A stretch of DNA of 64,000 nucleotides from Daejeonella sp. (lineage in GTDB: Bacteria; Bacteroidota; Bacteroidia; Sphingobacteriales; Sphingobacteriaceae): contig NZ_JAUYSS010000025.1 in NCBI RefSeq assembly GCF_030695525.1, forward strand, positions 56,742 to 120,741, written 5' to 3'. This document shows positions 1-8,803 of the stretch, one piece after another. The notes under the pieces are model-generated. The model did no database searches. It was given only the letters and a program-made list of their open reading frames with translations, and had not been told where the DNA came from. A program made the translations under genes and the position numbers. Numbering within the stretch: the first letter of the stretch is position 1; every line of letters begins with the position of its first letter.

Positions 1-1856
1 ATCCTGATCTCATTATTTTTGTTGCAGATGCATCTAATTTAAAAAGAAATTTACTGCTTTTTTCTCAGATTGCAGATCTCAAGATTCCAGTCATTATTGC
101 TCTGAATATGATGGATCTGGCGGCTCGCTCAGGGATTGAAATTTCTGTTGATGAGCTGGCCCTAAAACTGGGGGTTCAGGTCATTCCAATTTCTGCCCGG
201 AAGCAGGAGGGAATTGATCGTCTCAAGCAGGCTATACTGAACAATAGTTCTATTCCTCTTCAGTTGCCTTCTATCGAGGTTGAAAGCATAGCACCGGAGC
301 TGATCAGGAGAATTCAGGACGAGTTGATGATTGAAAAGCCATATACGGCATTACAGATTGCTCATCAGTATGAACACCTGGCATTTCTGTCTCAAAAGGA
401 TAAGCAGTGGGTCGCCACGCTCAATAAGGAATTCAATTTTCATTCACAAAAAGCACAAGCCACCGAGACCATTGCCCGGTATAACTTTATCAATGATGTG
501 CTTTTCGATGCAGTTAAGGTTCATTCTGATCCCAAACAGGAAACAATGAGTAACCGAATCGATAAAGTACTTACTCATCAGATATTTGGTTTCGTCATTT
601 TTTTCGCGATACTTTTCATGATATTTCAGGCCATATTTTCATGGTCTGAATATCCGATGTCCTTAATTGAGGATTTGTTCCTTTGGTTATCAGAATTGAG
701 CCTCCGGATTCTGCCCTCCGGAGTATTTACTGACCTATTGGTAAATGGAGTTCTTGCGGGATTAAGCGGAGTTATAATTTTCATTCCGCAGATCGCCATT
801 TTATTTGCATGTATCTCTGTACTGGAGGATACCGGATATATGTCGAGGGTTACTTTCATGATGGATAAAATCATGCGCAAAGTGGGTCTGAGTGGTAAAT
901 CTATTGTTCCATTGATCGGTGGATTTGCCTGTGCCGTTCCTTCAATTATGAGTGCCCGGAATATTGAGAGCTGGAAAGACAGGATGATTACTATTATGGT
1001 CACTCCACTGATTGCCTGCTCAGCACGGCTTCCGGTATATACCTTATTGATTTCACTGGTGGTACCTAATGAGAAGGTTTGGGGCTTTATTAATATGCAA
1101 GGATTGGCATTGATGTCTTTGTATCTTCTGAGTATAATAAGCGCAATACTGGTGGCCTGGGTAATGAAATATATGATCCGTGCACGCGAACGCGGATATT
1201 TTATCATGGAGCTTCCGGTTTATCGAATGCCGCGTTGGAATAATGTGATTTTAACCATGTACCGCAGTGTAAAGACCTTCGTAATTGAAGCAGGAAAGGT
1301 CATTATTGCAGTGTCCATTATTTTGTGGGTTCTTTCATCTTACGGACCTGTAGATCGTTTTGATAAAATTGAGGTTAAATACAACGAAGTATCAATAAGA
1401 AAGCAACTTGAAGCTTCAGAAATTGATCGTCTGATTGCCTCCGAAAAACTGGAGAACTCCTATGCCGGAATTTTAGGTAAATCAATTGAACCTGTAATCA
1501 GACCTCTGGGTTTTGACTGGAAGATCGGCATCGCATTGATTACTTCTTTTGCCGCCCGTGAAGTATTTGTAGGGACTATGGCCACCATTTATAGTGTGGA
1601 AGGCGACGATTCCCACCTGGAATCTGTACGTGAGAAAATGGCTTCTGCCCGAAATTCCGAAACCGGATTGCCTGTATTTACGACTGCGGTTGCCTTTTCA
1701 CTGATGATGTTCTACGCTTTCTCCATGCAATGTATCAGTACTATCGCAGTAGTCTATCGCGAAACCAAAGGCTGGAGATGGCCTTTAATTCAAATTGTAT
1801 ACATGACCGCTTTGGCTTATCTTGCGAGCCTGTTAGTATACCAGCTTCTGAAATAA
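1..1856 (+). CDS. feoB: Ferrous iron transporter FeoB, 3' part (5' end outside window)
   Basis: FeoB imports Fe(II) across the inner membrane using a cytosolic G-protein domain and a polytopic permease. The frame is open from base 3, so about 617 residues are visible and roughly the first 80-90 (G1-G3 motifs) are missing. The visible part begins in the G domain (VADASNLKRN, then the G4-like NMMD at about 102-113 and the SAR G5 motif near 200). Several membrane segments follow from about 590. The two Gate regions are clear: GGFACAVPSIMSAR at about 918-960, with its cysteine, and MQCISTIAVVYRETKGW near 1725-1775. The next gene starts immediately after the stop. Identification is firm; only the N-terminus is unseen. 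Confidence 0.96.
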   Translation, partial: PDLIIFVADASNLKRNLLLFSQIADLKIPVIIALNMMDLAARSGIEISVDELALKLGVQVIPISARKQEGIDRLKQAILNNSSIPLQLPSIEVESIAPELIRRIQDELMIEKPYTALQIAHQYEHLAFLSQKDKQWVATLNKEFNFHSQKAQATETIARYNFINDVLFDAVKVHSDPKQETMSNRIDKVLTHQIFGFVIFFAILFMIFQAIFSWSEYPMSLIEDLFLWLSELSLRILPSGVFTDLLVNGVLAGLSGVIIFIPQIAILFACISVLEDTGYMSRVTFMMDKIMRKVGLSGKSIVPLIGGFACAVPSIMSARNIESWKDRMITIMVTPLIACSARLPVYTLLISLVVPNEKVWGFINMQGLALMSLYLLSIISAILVAWVMKYMIRARERGYFIMELPVYRMPRWNNVILTMYRSVKTFVIEAGKVIIAVSIILWVLSSYGPVDRFDKIEVKYNEVSIRKQLEASEIDRLIASEKLENSYAGILGKSIEPVIRPLGFDWKIGIALITSFAAREVFVGTMATIYSVEGDDSHLESVREKMASARNSETGLPVFTTAVAFSLMMFYAFSMQCISTIAVVYRETKGWRWPLIQIVYMTALAYLASLLVYQLLK

Positions 1857-1858
1857 AA

Positions 1859-2488
1859 TTGGATAAGATTGCAGTCCTGAATAATTACCTGCCACCCGGC
1901 GCAGCGCCTGTTATTGCGCGCTGGATAGATTATTTTGAATGTGAATTTAAAGTCTCCAGAAACCGGAGTACCAAGCACGGAGATTATCGCCACCCTTTTA
2001 AAAACGCCGGACACCGGATTTCGGTTAATTATAACCTCAATCCCTACGCCTTTCTGATTACTACCGTTCATGAGTTCGCCCATTTATTGACATGGAATGA
2101 ACATAAGCGAAAAGCTAAGCCCCATGGGCAAGAATGGAAAAACAATTTTAAGCGAATGATGAAGCCTTTTTTTGAGCAATCTATCTTTCCGCCGGATATT
2201 AATCATGCCATTCAAAATTACCTTGATAACCCAGCTGCTTCAAGCTGTGTGGATCTCAATCTTTATCGCATCCTGAAGCAATACGACAGTAAACCTGAAC
2301 ACATTATTTGTGTAGAAAAACTTCCGGTGAAAACTATGTTCTCATTGCCTGACGGACGTGTGTTCAGAAAAGAAACCCTGGTCAGAAAACGTTACCGCTG
2401 CGTCGAAATTAAAACCGGTAATGTGTATTTATTCAATGCTCTTTCTGAGGTGACGGTTGTTGAGCCGCAGGGAATGCTGAAAGGGTAA
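1859..2488 (+). CDS. SprT-like zinc metalloprotein
   Basis: SprT-like domain protein of about 209 residues. The zinc site HEFAH is at nucleotides 2069-2083 (residues 71-75). It is preceded by the family pattern of a long helix and a DNA-protease-like block (SRNRSTKHGDYRHPF) and followed by HGQEWKN. The frame stays open upstream into feoB (ATG at 1778 or 1730), but those starts overlap feoB by 79 bp or more. Recognisable homology begins exactly at the TTG at 1859, two bases after the feoB stop, so I chose that start; no clear ribosome site decides it. SprT proteins are related to Spartan-type proteases, but the role of the bacterial ones is not established. Co-transcription with feoB is likely from the spacing. 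Confidence 0.85.
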   Translation: MDKIAVLNNYLPPGAAPVIARWIDYFECEFKVSRNRSTKHGDYRHPFKNAGHRISVNYNLNPYAFLITTVHEFAHLLTWNEHKRKAKPHGQEWKNNFKRMMKPFFEQSIFPPDINHAIQNYLDNPAASSCVDLNLYRILKQYDSKPEHIICVEKLPVKTMFSLPDGRVFRKETLVRKRYRCVEIKTGNVYLFNALSEVTVVEPQGMLKG

Positions 2489-2652
2489 AGCTGAAAGCTA
2501 AAAGCAGAAAGATATGCTGGATTACCAAATTACCTTCATCACCGAAGATTGTGATAATTCCTGGACAGAATTTAGATACAGATCTGACAATAGTTTCTGG
2601 CAGTTTTATTGCTCTGGAATCTTGTTTAAAATATTTATCAAATTTTATACTC

Positions 2653-3108
2653 ATGAAAACATATAATATTCTACTTCTCGCAGTTCTTCTGGCCTCATGC
2701 AATAATCAGATCAAGGAGACAGAATCAAGCAGTTCGACAATCATAAATAAGGATAAACCTTCATCTGTAAATTGTTATTTGTACGCCAGTGCAACTGATA
2801 CAGTAAGTTTAAACCTAATTCATTTAGGAGACTCAATTACCGGCACTTTGGTTTATAATTATAAAGAAAAGGATAAAAATACCGGTACCATAAATGGAAG
2901 GATGAATGGAAATATTTTAATCGCAGAGTATACATTTCTTTCTGAAGGGATTCAATCCTGCAGGCAGGTAGCATTTAAGTTAGAAGGCGACAATTTTGTA
3001 GAAGGGTATGGAGAAAGTTATAGCCAAAATGATAGATTCTTTTTCAAATATCCCGACTCTCTGAACTTTGAAAGTTCATTTAAATTAAGAGAAACAGACT
3101 GTCAATAA
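2653..3108 (+). CDS. Small putative lipoprotein of unknown function
   Basis: A 151-residue protein with a lipoprotein signal: MKTYNILLLAVLLASC puts the lipidated cysteine at residue 16, followed by a Ser/Thr-rich linker. The frame is open further upstream (ATG at 2551), but the ATG at 2653 places the signal peptide at the N-terminus and is preferred. The body is rich in beta-forming residues, with a GDSITGTLVYNYKEKDKNTG segment that resembles small Bacteroidota beta-sandwich lipoproteins. Three more cysteines could form disulfides. No family recognised. It stands alone between sprT and the mobile-mystery pair. Confidence 0.75.
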   Translation: MKTYNILLLAVLLASCNNQIKETESSSSTIINKDKPSSVNCYLYASATDTVSLNLIHLGDSITGTLVYNYKEKDKNTGTINGRMNGNILIAEYTFLSEGIQSCRQVAFKLEGDNFVEGYGESYSQNDRFFFKYPDSLNFESSFKLRETDCQ

Positions 3109-3229
3109 TCATTATCCTTAAAACGTTTTCGCCAGAGAGCCAATAGAGGGGGGAGTTTCAAAGCAAAAGTGCGTTTCATGCTGCAATTAAATCATTAATC
3201 AATTTAATCTGAGTTATATTTTAGCTATA

Positions 3230-3272
3230 TAAACATGTTTATTTTTTTTAAATCGTAAACTATATTGTTTAC
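3230..3272. promoter_or_regulatory. Paired palindromes upstream of the mobile-mystery operon (candidate operator)
   Basis: Two perfect palindromic elements share TAAAC/GTTTA half-sites: TAAACATGTTTA at 3230-3241, and GTAAAC-tatatt-GTTTAC at 3255-3272. They lie about 90-130 bp upstream of an HTH gene, in otherwise AT-rich non-coding DNA (3109-3357). A further half-site, ATGTTTATTTTTAAG, lies closer to the start codon. Such sites typically bind a dimeric HTH repressor, and the adjacent MmyA is the obvious candidate (inference). Confidence 0.5.
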
Positions 3273-3344
3273 TTTTATATTAAAATATAAATAAAAATAT
3301 TTACAAAATATTAACAATGTAAATTAATATGTTTATTTTTAAGA

Positions 3345-3352
3345 TATTTTTG
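3345..3352 (+). promoter_or_regulatory. TAnnTTTG-type -7 element next to the start codon
   Basis: TATTTTTG matches the Bacteroidota -7 consensus TAnnTTTG, but it ends only five bases before the ATG at 3358. If it is used, the transcript would be nearly leaderless. No convincing -33 TTTG is present, so this is tentative. Confidence 0.3.
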
Positions 3353-3357
3353 TAGTT

Positions 3358-3819
3358 ATGAGAACAAAAAGGAAGTTATTGGTTGAGCAACTGGATAGAA
3401 AGCTTAAACCATTTTCGGGTACTGCCAATATAATCATACCTGAAAGGGGCTGGATTAACACCATCAGGGTAACGCTAAATATGACCTTAGAGCAATTAGG
3501 GGTTAAACTTAAAATGACCAGACAAGGAGCAAAAAAAGTAGAAGAAAGTGAATCCTCCGGCTCAATATCTATAAAGTCATTAAAGGAAATTGGAGAAGTT
3601 CTGGAAATGAAATTTGTTTATGGCTTTGTTCCAAAGCACGGATCAGTGCAAAACCTGATTAGTTACAAAGCAGGGGCTCTTGCTGAAAAAATAGTTCTAA
3701 GAACGAGTCAAAATATGAAGCTGGAGAATCAGGGAAATAATGATGAGGAGATTAAGCGGGCTATCATTGATTTGACAGATGAATTGAAAAGAGAGATGAG
3801 TAAAGCTTTATGGGATTAG
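3358..3819 (+). CDS. Mobile mystery protein A (HTH regulator)
   Basis: A 153-residue protein matching the mobile mystery protein A family. It has a basic N-terminus (RRKLLVEQLDRKLKP-like), the ERGWI motif near residue 30, and an XRE-like helix-turn-helix at about 36-88 (MTLEQLGVKLKMTRQGAKKV ... SIKSLKEIGEVLEMKFVY). It overlaps the Fic gene by 10 bp, so the two are translationally coupled. The family is found as a pair on mobile or accessory DNA, and the arrangement resembles an antitoxin/regulator upstream of a Fic toxin. Antitoxin activity is inferred from gene order only. The upstream palindromes suggest autoregulation. Confidence 0.88.
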   Translation: MRTKRKLLVEQLDRKLKPFSGTANIIIPERGWINTIRVTLNMTLEQLGVKLKMTRQGAKKVEESESSGSISIKSLKEIGEVLEMKFVYGFVPKHGSVQNLISYKAGALAEKIVLRTSQNMKLENQGNNDEEIKRAIIDLTDELKREMSKALWD

Positions 3820-4406
3820 AAATTGCTTTAGAAGATGGCCAAACACCCCTCAGTGAAGAGGAGAAGGAAGGTTTGTTACTGAGAACGATTACCACACATG
3901 CTGAATTGGATGAACATGAGCAATTAAACATTGAAAAGGCTGTTGAGTGGACAATTAAAACAAAATTTCGAAAAGAGCAGATACTGACAGAAAAATTTAT
4001 AAAAATACTCCATAAAAAAATGCTTGGTGAAGTTTGGTCATGGGCAGGGGAGTTCAGGAGATCAGAAAGGAATTTGGGTGTAAAATGGATACTTATTAGT
4101 GTAGAACTTAAATCCTTACTGGATGATACAAGGTTTTGGATTGATAATAACACTTATCCAACTAAAGAAATAGCCATCCGGTTTAAACATCGTCTGGTTA
4201 ATATCCATTGTTTTCCAAACGGAAATGGGAGACATTCCAGAATGATGGCAGATATCATAATGGAAAACATATTTTCTGAAAATATTTTTTCCTGGAGTCA
4301 ATCCAAAATGAACAGGCCAGACCAGACCAGAAAAAATTATATCAATGCGTTAAAAGAAGCCGACAGGGGAAATATCCGGGATTTGCTGGATTTTGCAAGA
4401 AACTAA
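3810..4406 (+). CDS. Mobile mystery protein B (Fic-domain protein)
   Basis: A 198-residue Fic protein. The N-terminus (MGLEIALEDGQTPLSEEEKEG) and the ELDEHEQLNI helix are typical of mobile mystery protein B. The Fic core motif HCFPNGNGRHSR at residues 133-144 keeps the catalytic His and the NGNGR anion-binding loop, so the AMP- or nucleotide-transfer site looks intact. It starts inside the last codons of mmyA (10-bp overlap). Fic enzymes modify target proteins with nucleotides; the target is unknown here. A canonical S/TxxxE(G/N) inhibitory helix was not found with certainty. Likely a toxin/antitoxin-like module (inference). Confidence 0.88.
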   Translation: MGLEIALEDGQTPLSEEEKEGLLLRTITTHAELDEHEQLNIEKAVEWTIKTKFRKEQILTEKFIKILHKKMLGEVWSWAGEFRRSERNLGVKWILISVELKSLLDDTRFWIDNNTYPTKEIAIRFKHRLVNIHCFPNGNGRHSRMMADIIMENIFSENIFSWSQSKMNRPDQTRKNYINALKEADRGNIRDLLDFARN

Positions 4407-4784
4407 TAATAAGTGTTTCTGTTTATTTGATAGCGTGTCAATCCTTAATATCCAAAAGAATTAGGATGGCAAAATGGATTGCTTTTACGAATAAAAGTAT
4501 CATGCACTAAACAGATTATGTGCTATTTTTAGTTGGGATTGGGTAGACAGATTCCTGAACACTGAAGGCTTATTTCAGTCCTCACAATATTGGAAAAATA
4601 ATAAAACATCCCTCTCCGTTTAAAGAAAATTACTTATTATAGTCAAATATTAGAGATTCATGTGTTTCCTGCCAGATTGAAGCCTGGTAAGCCAGAATTA
4701 TCTAAGGTTTAGATCATTTGTAAAGATATACAACCACGGCAATTGCCTGGATTAAAACGAATAATAATTATTTAAAACAGATAG
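4407..4784. other. Gene-free spacer before the GMC dehydrogenase operon
   Basis: About 380 bp of AT-rich DNA with no convincing reading frame, no strong hairpin and no perfect TAnnTTTG element. It must hold the promoter of the operon starting at 4785, but I cannot place it. Confidence 0.5.
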
Positions 4785-5357
4785 ATGAATAGAAGAGAAG
4801 CAGTCAGGAGGGCTACCTTTTTATTGGGGGGAGCAATTACTTTTTCAGGCTTTGCAGCCTGTGCCGAGGTGCTCAGCCCACTTGCAGTTAAGGGTATTGA
4901 ATCAAAACCGATAGCATCCCAGGAATCATTGATCGCTGAAATTGCCGATACCATTATTCCGGATACGAAAGGGGTTCCCGGTGCCAAGGCTGCGGGTCTG
5001 GGACCATTTATAGTGATGATGATGCAGGATTGTTATACCGCAGATGTTCAAAAGCATTTCGCGGATGGTTTAATGAAAGTGGATGAAGTCTCTCAAAGCC
5101 AGTACAAGAAATTATTTGTATCATTAACTCTTAAAGAGCGTGAGGAGATCTTTAAATTCTTTAAAGCTGAAGCTCAGGCACAGATCAAAGCCGGTACCAG
5201 CCCTTCGAACTTTTTCCTGCTTTTCTACGAACTCACCTGTCTGGGTTATTATACCTCTGAGATCGGAGCAACCCAGGCTTTACGGTATGTCCATATTCCC
5301 GGCAAATATGAGTCCTGTATTCCTTTGCAGCCCGGACAAAAGGCATGGGCTACCTAA
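4785..5357 (+). CDS. Gluconate 2-dehydrogenase subunit 3 family protein, Tat signal
   Basis: A 190-residue small subunit of a membrane-associated sugar dehydrogenase. The N-terminus, MNRREAVRRATFLLGGAITF, is a twin-arginine signal followed by a hydrophobic stretch, so it is probably exported folded together with the flavoprotein encoded next. The family domain occupies about residues 45-180 (SLIAEIADTIIPDTKGVPGAKAA). This subunit is a chaperone or partner for GMC dehydrogenases such as gluconate 2-dehydrogenase and glucoside 3-dehydrogenase. The gap to the large subunit is 31 bp. The exact sugar cannot be read from the sequence; downstream genes favour a glycoside 3-dehydrogenase. Confidence 0.88.
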   Translation: MNRREAVRRATFLLGGAITFSGFAACAEVLSPLAVKGIESKPIASQESLIAEIADTIIPDTKGVPGAKAAGLGPFIVMMMQDCYTADVQKHFADGLMKVDEVSQSQYKKLFVSLTLKEREEIFKFFKAEAQAQIKAGTSPSNFFLLFYELTCLGYYTSEIGATQALRYVHIPGKYESCIPLQPGQKAWAT

Positions 5358-5388
5358 TTATTGATTAACAGAATATTGAATTAGACAG

Positions 5389-7092
5389 ATGAATATTAAT
5401 ATAAAAGCAGAGAAGCAAAATACCTACGATGCAATTGTAGTTGGTTCGGGTATTAGTGGTGGTTGGGCAGCTAAGGAATTGACTGAAAAGGGACTAAAAG
5501 TATTGATGCTGGAGCGTGGCCGTAATGTGGAGCATGTTAAGGATTATGATACCGCTTTAATGAAGCCCTGGGAATTCAAACACCGTGGCAGGATTACTCC
5601 TGAAGAACGCAGCAGGCATTTGGTTCAAACCCGTGCTGGACAGTACAGCGAGTTTAATGCTAAGTTTTGGGTAGACGATGTCGATTGTCCTTATACTGAA
5701 GTAAAACGCTTCGACTGGTATCGCGGGTATCACGTAGGTGGAAGATCCCTTACCTGGGGGCGTGGTTGTCTCCGTTTAAGTGAGATGGATTTTTCAGCTA
5801 ATGCCAAGGATGGCTATGGTGTTGACTGGCCTGTTCGTTACAAGGATATCTCGCCATGGTATGATTATGTTGAGCGCTTTGCCGGTATCAGTGGACAAAA
5901 CGAGGGACTTGCTCAATTGCCTGATGGCATATTTCTTCCGCCTTTTGAGATGAACTGTGTCGAAAAAGCAGTAAAAGAAAGGATTGAAAAGCATTATAAC
6001 AAAGAACGGATGATGACCGTTTACCGGATGGCTAATCTGACTGTCCCTCATAATGGCAGAGGTACCTGTCAAAATAGAAACCTTTGTAGCAGAGGATGTC
6101 CTTTTGGGGCTTATTTCAGTACACAATCGGCGACCCTTCCCGCTGCAATGGCCACTGGTAACCTGACCCTTCGTCCTTATTCAATTGTGAGTGAGGTTCT
6201 TTATGACAAAGAAACAAGGAAGGCCAAAGGAGTTATGGTGATTGATTCGGAGACCAATGAGCATATCGAATATTCTGCCAAGGTGATCTTCATGAACGCC
6301 TCAACTCTGGGAACTACTCAAATCCTGCTGAATTCAACTTCTGATACCTTCCCTGATGGATTGGGTAATAGCAGTGGGCATCTGGGTCATAACCTGATGG
6401 ATCATCACTTTCATGTTGGAGCATCAGGACGGGCAGAGGGCTTTGATGATAAATATTACTATGGTCGTCGCCCAATAGGTGTCTATATTCCGCGTTACCG
6501 CAACCTCGGTGATAAGCCTGAGCGGGATTATTTACGTGGTTTCCACTACGGAGGAGGTGCAAGCCGTACAGGTTGGCAACGCGCTATTCCTGAAATGGGC
6601 TTTGGTCAGGATTTTAAAGAGGAAATGACAGAACCGGGGCCATGGACCATGGGGCTGGGATCATTCGGTGAACATTTACCGGAATTTAAGAACCGTGCTT
6701 TTCTGGATAGCACAAAGAAGGATAAATGGGGACTTCCTCTACTGGCTGTGGATTGCGAGTTTGGAGAGAACGAGCGAAAGATGCGTATCGATATGAGAAA
6801 CGATGCTGCTGAGATCCTGGAAGCAGCTGGAATGAAAGATGTTCAATCATTCGACCGACCAGCAATACCTGGAATGGCGATCCATGAGATGGGTACTGCA
6901 CGCATGGGACATGATCCCAAAACCTCAGTATTGAACAAATGGAATCAAATGCATGATGTGAAGAATGTATTCGTCACCGATGGTGCATTCATGACTTCGA
7001 ACGCCTGTCAGAATCCATCATTGACTTATATGGCCTTCACAGCAAGGGCTTGTGATCATGCGGTGAGCGAACTAAAGAAAGGTAACTTATAA
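5389..7092 (+). CDS. GMC-family FAD oxidoreductase (glucoside-3-dehydrogenase-like large subunit)
   Basis: A 567-residue flavoprotein. The ADP-binding fold is at about 15-45 (VVGSGISGGWAAKELTEKG ... MLERG). A cysteine-rich loop, CQNRNLCSRGCPFGAYFS, lies near residue 225. The C-terminal GMC motifs HEMGTARMG and NPSLTYMAFTARA carry the expected catalytic His and Asn region. It has no signal of its own and would travel with the Tat-tagged small subunit encoded 31 bp upstream. Such complexes oxidise sugars in the periplasm and pass electrons to cytochrome c. No dedicated cytochrome gene is adjacent, so a c-type cytochrome elsewhere in the island is the likely acceptor. Class is certain; the C3 regiochemistry is inferred from the DUF1080 and Gfo/Idh/MocA genes in the window. 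Confidence 0.9.
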   Translation: MNINIKAEKQNTYDAIVVGSGISGGWAAKELTEKGLKVLMLERGRNVEHVKDYDTALMKPWEFKHRGRITPEERSRHLVQTRAGQYSEFNAKFWVDDVDCPYTEVKRFDWYRGYHVGGRSLTWGRGCLRLSEMDFSANAKDGYGVDWPVRYKDISPWYDYVERFAGISGQNEGLAQLPDGIFLPPFEMNCVEKAVKERIEKHYNKERMMTVYRMANLTVPHNGRGTCQNRNLCSRGCPFGAYFSTQSATLPAAMATGNLTLRPYSIVSEVLYDKETRKAKGVMVIDSETNEHIEYSAKVIFMNASTLGTTQILLNSTSDTFPDGLGNSSGHLGHNLMDHHFHVGASGRAEGFDDKYYYGRRPIGVYIPRYRNLGDKPERDYLRGFHYGGGASRTGWQRAIPEMGFGQDFKEEMTEPGPWTMGLGSFGEHLPEFKNRAFLDSTKKDKWGLPLLAVDCEFGENERKMRIDMRNDAAEILEAAGMKDVQSFDRPAIPGMAIHEMGTARMGHDPKTSVLNKWNQMHDVKNVFVTDGAFMTSNACQNPSLTYMAFTARACDHAVSELKKGNL

Positions 7093-7108
7093 TAGAACGC
7101 TGACAGGG

Positions 7109-7593
7109 TTTTTAACCACATAGATACATAGATTTGTATTAGTGAATCAACAGATGATAACGCAAAGATATTTGGACGAATTGACTTATGTTGTTGTGGG
7201 TGCGGCCATTGAAGTTCATAAAATAATGGGAAGAGGTTTGCTTGAAAGCGTTTATCATCAATGTTTAAAAGAAGAATTAATACATAGAAGAATAAATTTT
7301 TTGACAGAGATGAAAGTTCCTGTACTTTATAAAAGTATAGAACTGGAAATTGATTTTAGGTGTGATTTATTTGTTGAAAAATGTCTGGTGGTTGAATTGA
7401 AAGCCGTTCAGGAAATGACTAGTGTGTTTGAAGCGCAGCTTCTAACCTATATGAAACTACTAAAATCTCCAAAAGGTATTTTAATAAACTTCAATTGTAG
7501 TAATATCTTTAAAGAAGGACAAAAAACCTATGTAAACGAGTATTTTAATTTATTACCCAAAAACTAATGTCTATGTCTCTATGTGGTTAAAAA
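7109..7593 (+). mobile_element. GxxExxY gene cassette bounded by 25-bp inverted repeats
   Basis: The left end (7109-7133) contains ttaaccacatagatacatag and the right end (7569-7593) is its reverse complement with 23 of 25 bases matching. The 485-bp unit encloses exactly one gene, whose stop codon directly abuts the right repeat. It lies between two genes of what otherwise looks like one operon, in the sense orientation. No transposase is encoded, so it would have to move in trans or is a relic. A related gene-free element occurs at 10941-11092. Confidence 0.65.
7142..7567 (+). CDS. GxxExxY protein (PD-(D/E)XK-like)
   Basis: A 141-residue protein starting at GTG; the ATG at 7154 is an equally possible start. 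The diagnostic motif G32-L-L-E35-S-V-Y38 defines the GxxExxY family. A nuclease-like core follows (D75 ... E85-L-K87), matching the PD-(D/E)XK fold. Function is not established experimentally to my knowledge. The gene is embedded in the inverted-repeat cassette 7109-7593, not in the logic of the surrounding sugar operon, and family members commonly sit beside similar short repeats. It may be a cargo or nuclease component of a small mobile element (inference). Confidence 0.88.
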   Translation: MNQQMITQRYLDELTYVVVGAAIEVHKIMGRGLLESVYHQCLKEELIHRRINFLTEMKVPVLYKSIELEIDFRCDLFVEKCLVVELKAVQEMTSVFEAQLLTYMKLLKSPKGILINFNCSNIFKEGQKTYVNEYFNLLPKN

Positions 7594-7654
7594 ATAACCG
7601 GGCAGAAATTATAAAACCTATACCTTAAAACCTATAAATTGAACAATATCTAAT

Positions 7655-8740
7655 ATGCAAAATCAAGAAAAACCAATTCGTGTCCTTGTCTTAGGCTGTG
7701 GAAACATGGGTGCTTCGCATGCAATGGCATATCATACAAATCCTGGGTTTGAGATTGTCGGACTTATATCCCGAGGTAAATCCAAGGAATTATTGAATGC
7801 TAAAATGGGAAATAAATATCCATTATTTGATGATATGGATGAGGCAATGAAGGCTACAAAACCGGATGCGGTTTGTATCTCTACCTATCCTGATACTCAT
7901 GAGAAATATGCCGTTCAGGCTTTCGAAGCGGGCTGTCATGTCTTTATCGAAAAACCGGTTGCCGATTCTGTGGAAGGTGCAGAACGTGTAGTAGCTGCGG
8001 GTAAAAAGGCGAATAAGAAATTAGTTGTGGGTTATATCCTGCGTCATCATCCATCATGGGAAAAATTTATTGAACTGAGCGGGGAATTGGGTAAACCACT
8101 TGTTATGAGGATGAATTTAAACCAGCAGAGTGATGGTGCAATGTGGACTCTTCATCGCAATCTGATGAATTCCCTGAGTCCGATCGTGGATTGCGGGGTT
8201 CATTATATAGATGTAATGTGTCAGATGACCCGTTCAAAACCGGTACAGGTTTATGCCATCGGAGCAAGATTAACTGAGGAAATACCTGCCGGAAATTACA
8301 ATTACGGTCAGTTACAAATCCGTTTTGAGGATGGTTCCGTAGGATGGTATGAAGCAGGCTGGGGACCAATGATGAGTGAGACTGCATTTTTTGTAAAGGA
8401 TGTGGTCGGACCAAAAGGATCAGTATCCATCGTAGCTAAAGAAGCCGGTGCTTCTGGAAAATCTTCTTCTATTGAAGCCCATACAAAAACTGAATCAATA
8501 CGTTTTCACCATGCCGATCTGAACAAGGATGAGCTCTTCGCAAGAGAAGATACCTGGATCAATCTGGAAGACGAGCCTGATCATCAGGAACTCTGTAACC
8601 GGGAACAGGCGTATTTTTTAAAGGCTATCCTTGAGGATCTTGATTTGACCGCACATGGGGAAGACGCAGTAAACAGCCTGCGAATTGCCTTTGCCTGCGA
8701 TGAATCTGTCAGGACTGGTAAAGTGGTTACATTTCCTTGA
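7655..8740 (+). CDS. Gfo/Idh/MocA-family oxidoreductase, cytosolic
   Basis: A 361-residue NAD(P)-dependent sugar dehydrogenase. The N-terminal Rossmann motif is GCGNMGASH at about residues 14-22, and the family's catalytic-lysine motif EKP is at 99-101. The second domain carries a GVHYIDVMCQM segment that normally supplies the active-site His/Asp. There is no signal peptide, so it acts in the cytoplasm, unlike the Tat-tagged paralogues later in the window. It follows the GMC dehydrogenase once the mobile cassette is ignored, which suggests it handles an imported keto sugar or sugar acid. Substrate unknown. Confidence 0.9.
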   Translation: MQNQEKPIRVLVLGCGNMGASHAMAYHTNPGFEIVGLISRGKSKELLNAKMGNKYPLFDDMDEAMKATKPDAVCISTYPDTHEKYAVQAFEAGCHVFIEKPVADSVEGAERVVAAGKKANKKLVVGYILRHHPSWEKFIELSGELGKPLVMRMNLNQQSDGAMWTLHRNLMNSLSPIVDCGVHYIDVMCQMTRSKPVQVYAIGARLTEEIPAGNYNYGQLQIRFEDGSVGWYEAGWGPMMSETAFFVKDVVGPKGSVSIVAKEAGASGKSSSIEAHTKTESIRFHHADLNKDELFAREDTWINLEDEPDHQELCNREQAYFLKAILEDLDLTAHGEDAVNSLRIAFACDESVRTGKVVTFP

Positions 8741-8803
8741 TAATCAAATCTTTGTCTGAGAAAACTCTTTAGCTCTTAATGGTATTAATATATTTAACTA
8801 GAT

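Noticed and set aside
626..1207. 193-residue minus-strand frame inside feoB
   Set aside because: It is the complement of a well-supported membrane domain, has no recognisable motif and no promoter or ribosome site.
2514..2666. 50-residue plus-strand frame overlapping the lipoprotein start
   Set aside because: The composition looks protein-like, but it has no family motif, runs into the signal-peptide region of the better-supported gene and lacks a ribosome site. It could be a gene remnant.
3764..4153. 129-residue minus-strand frame opposite the mobile-mystery genes
   Set aside because: Shadow of the Fic gene; the plus-strand motifs are intact and explain the sequence.
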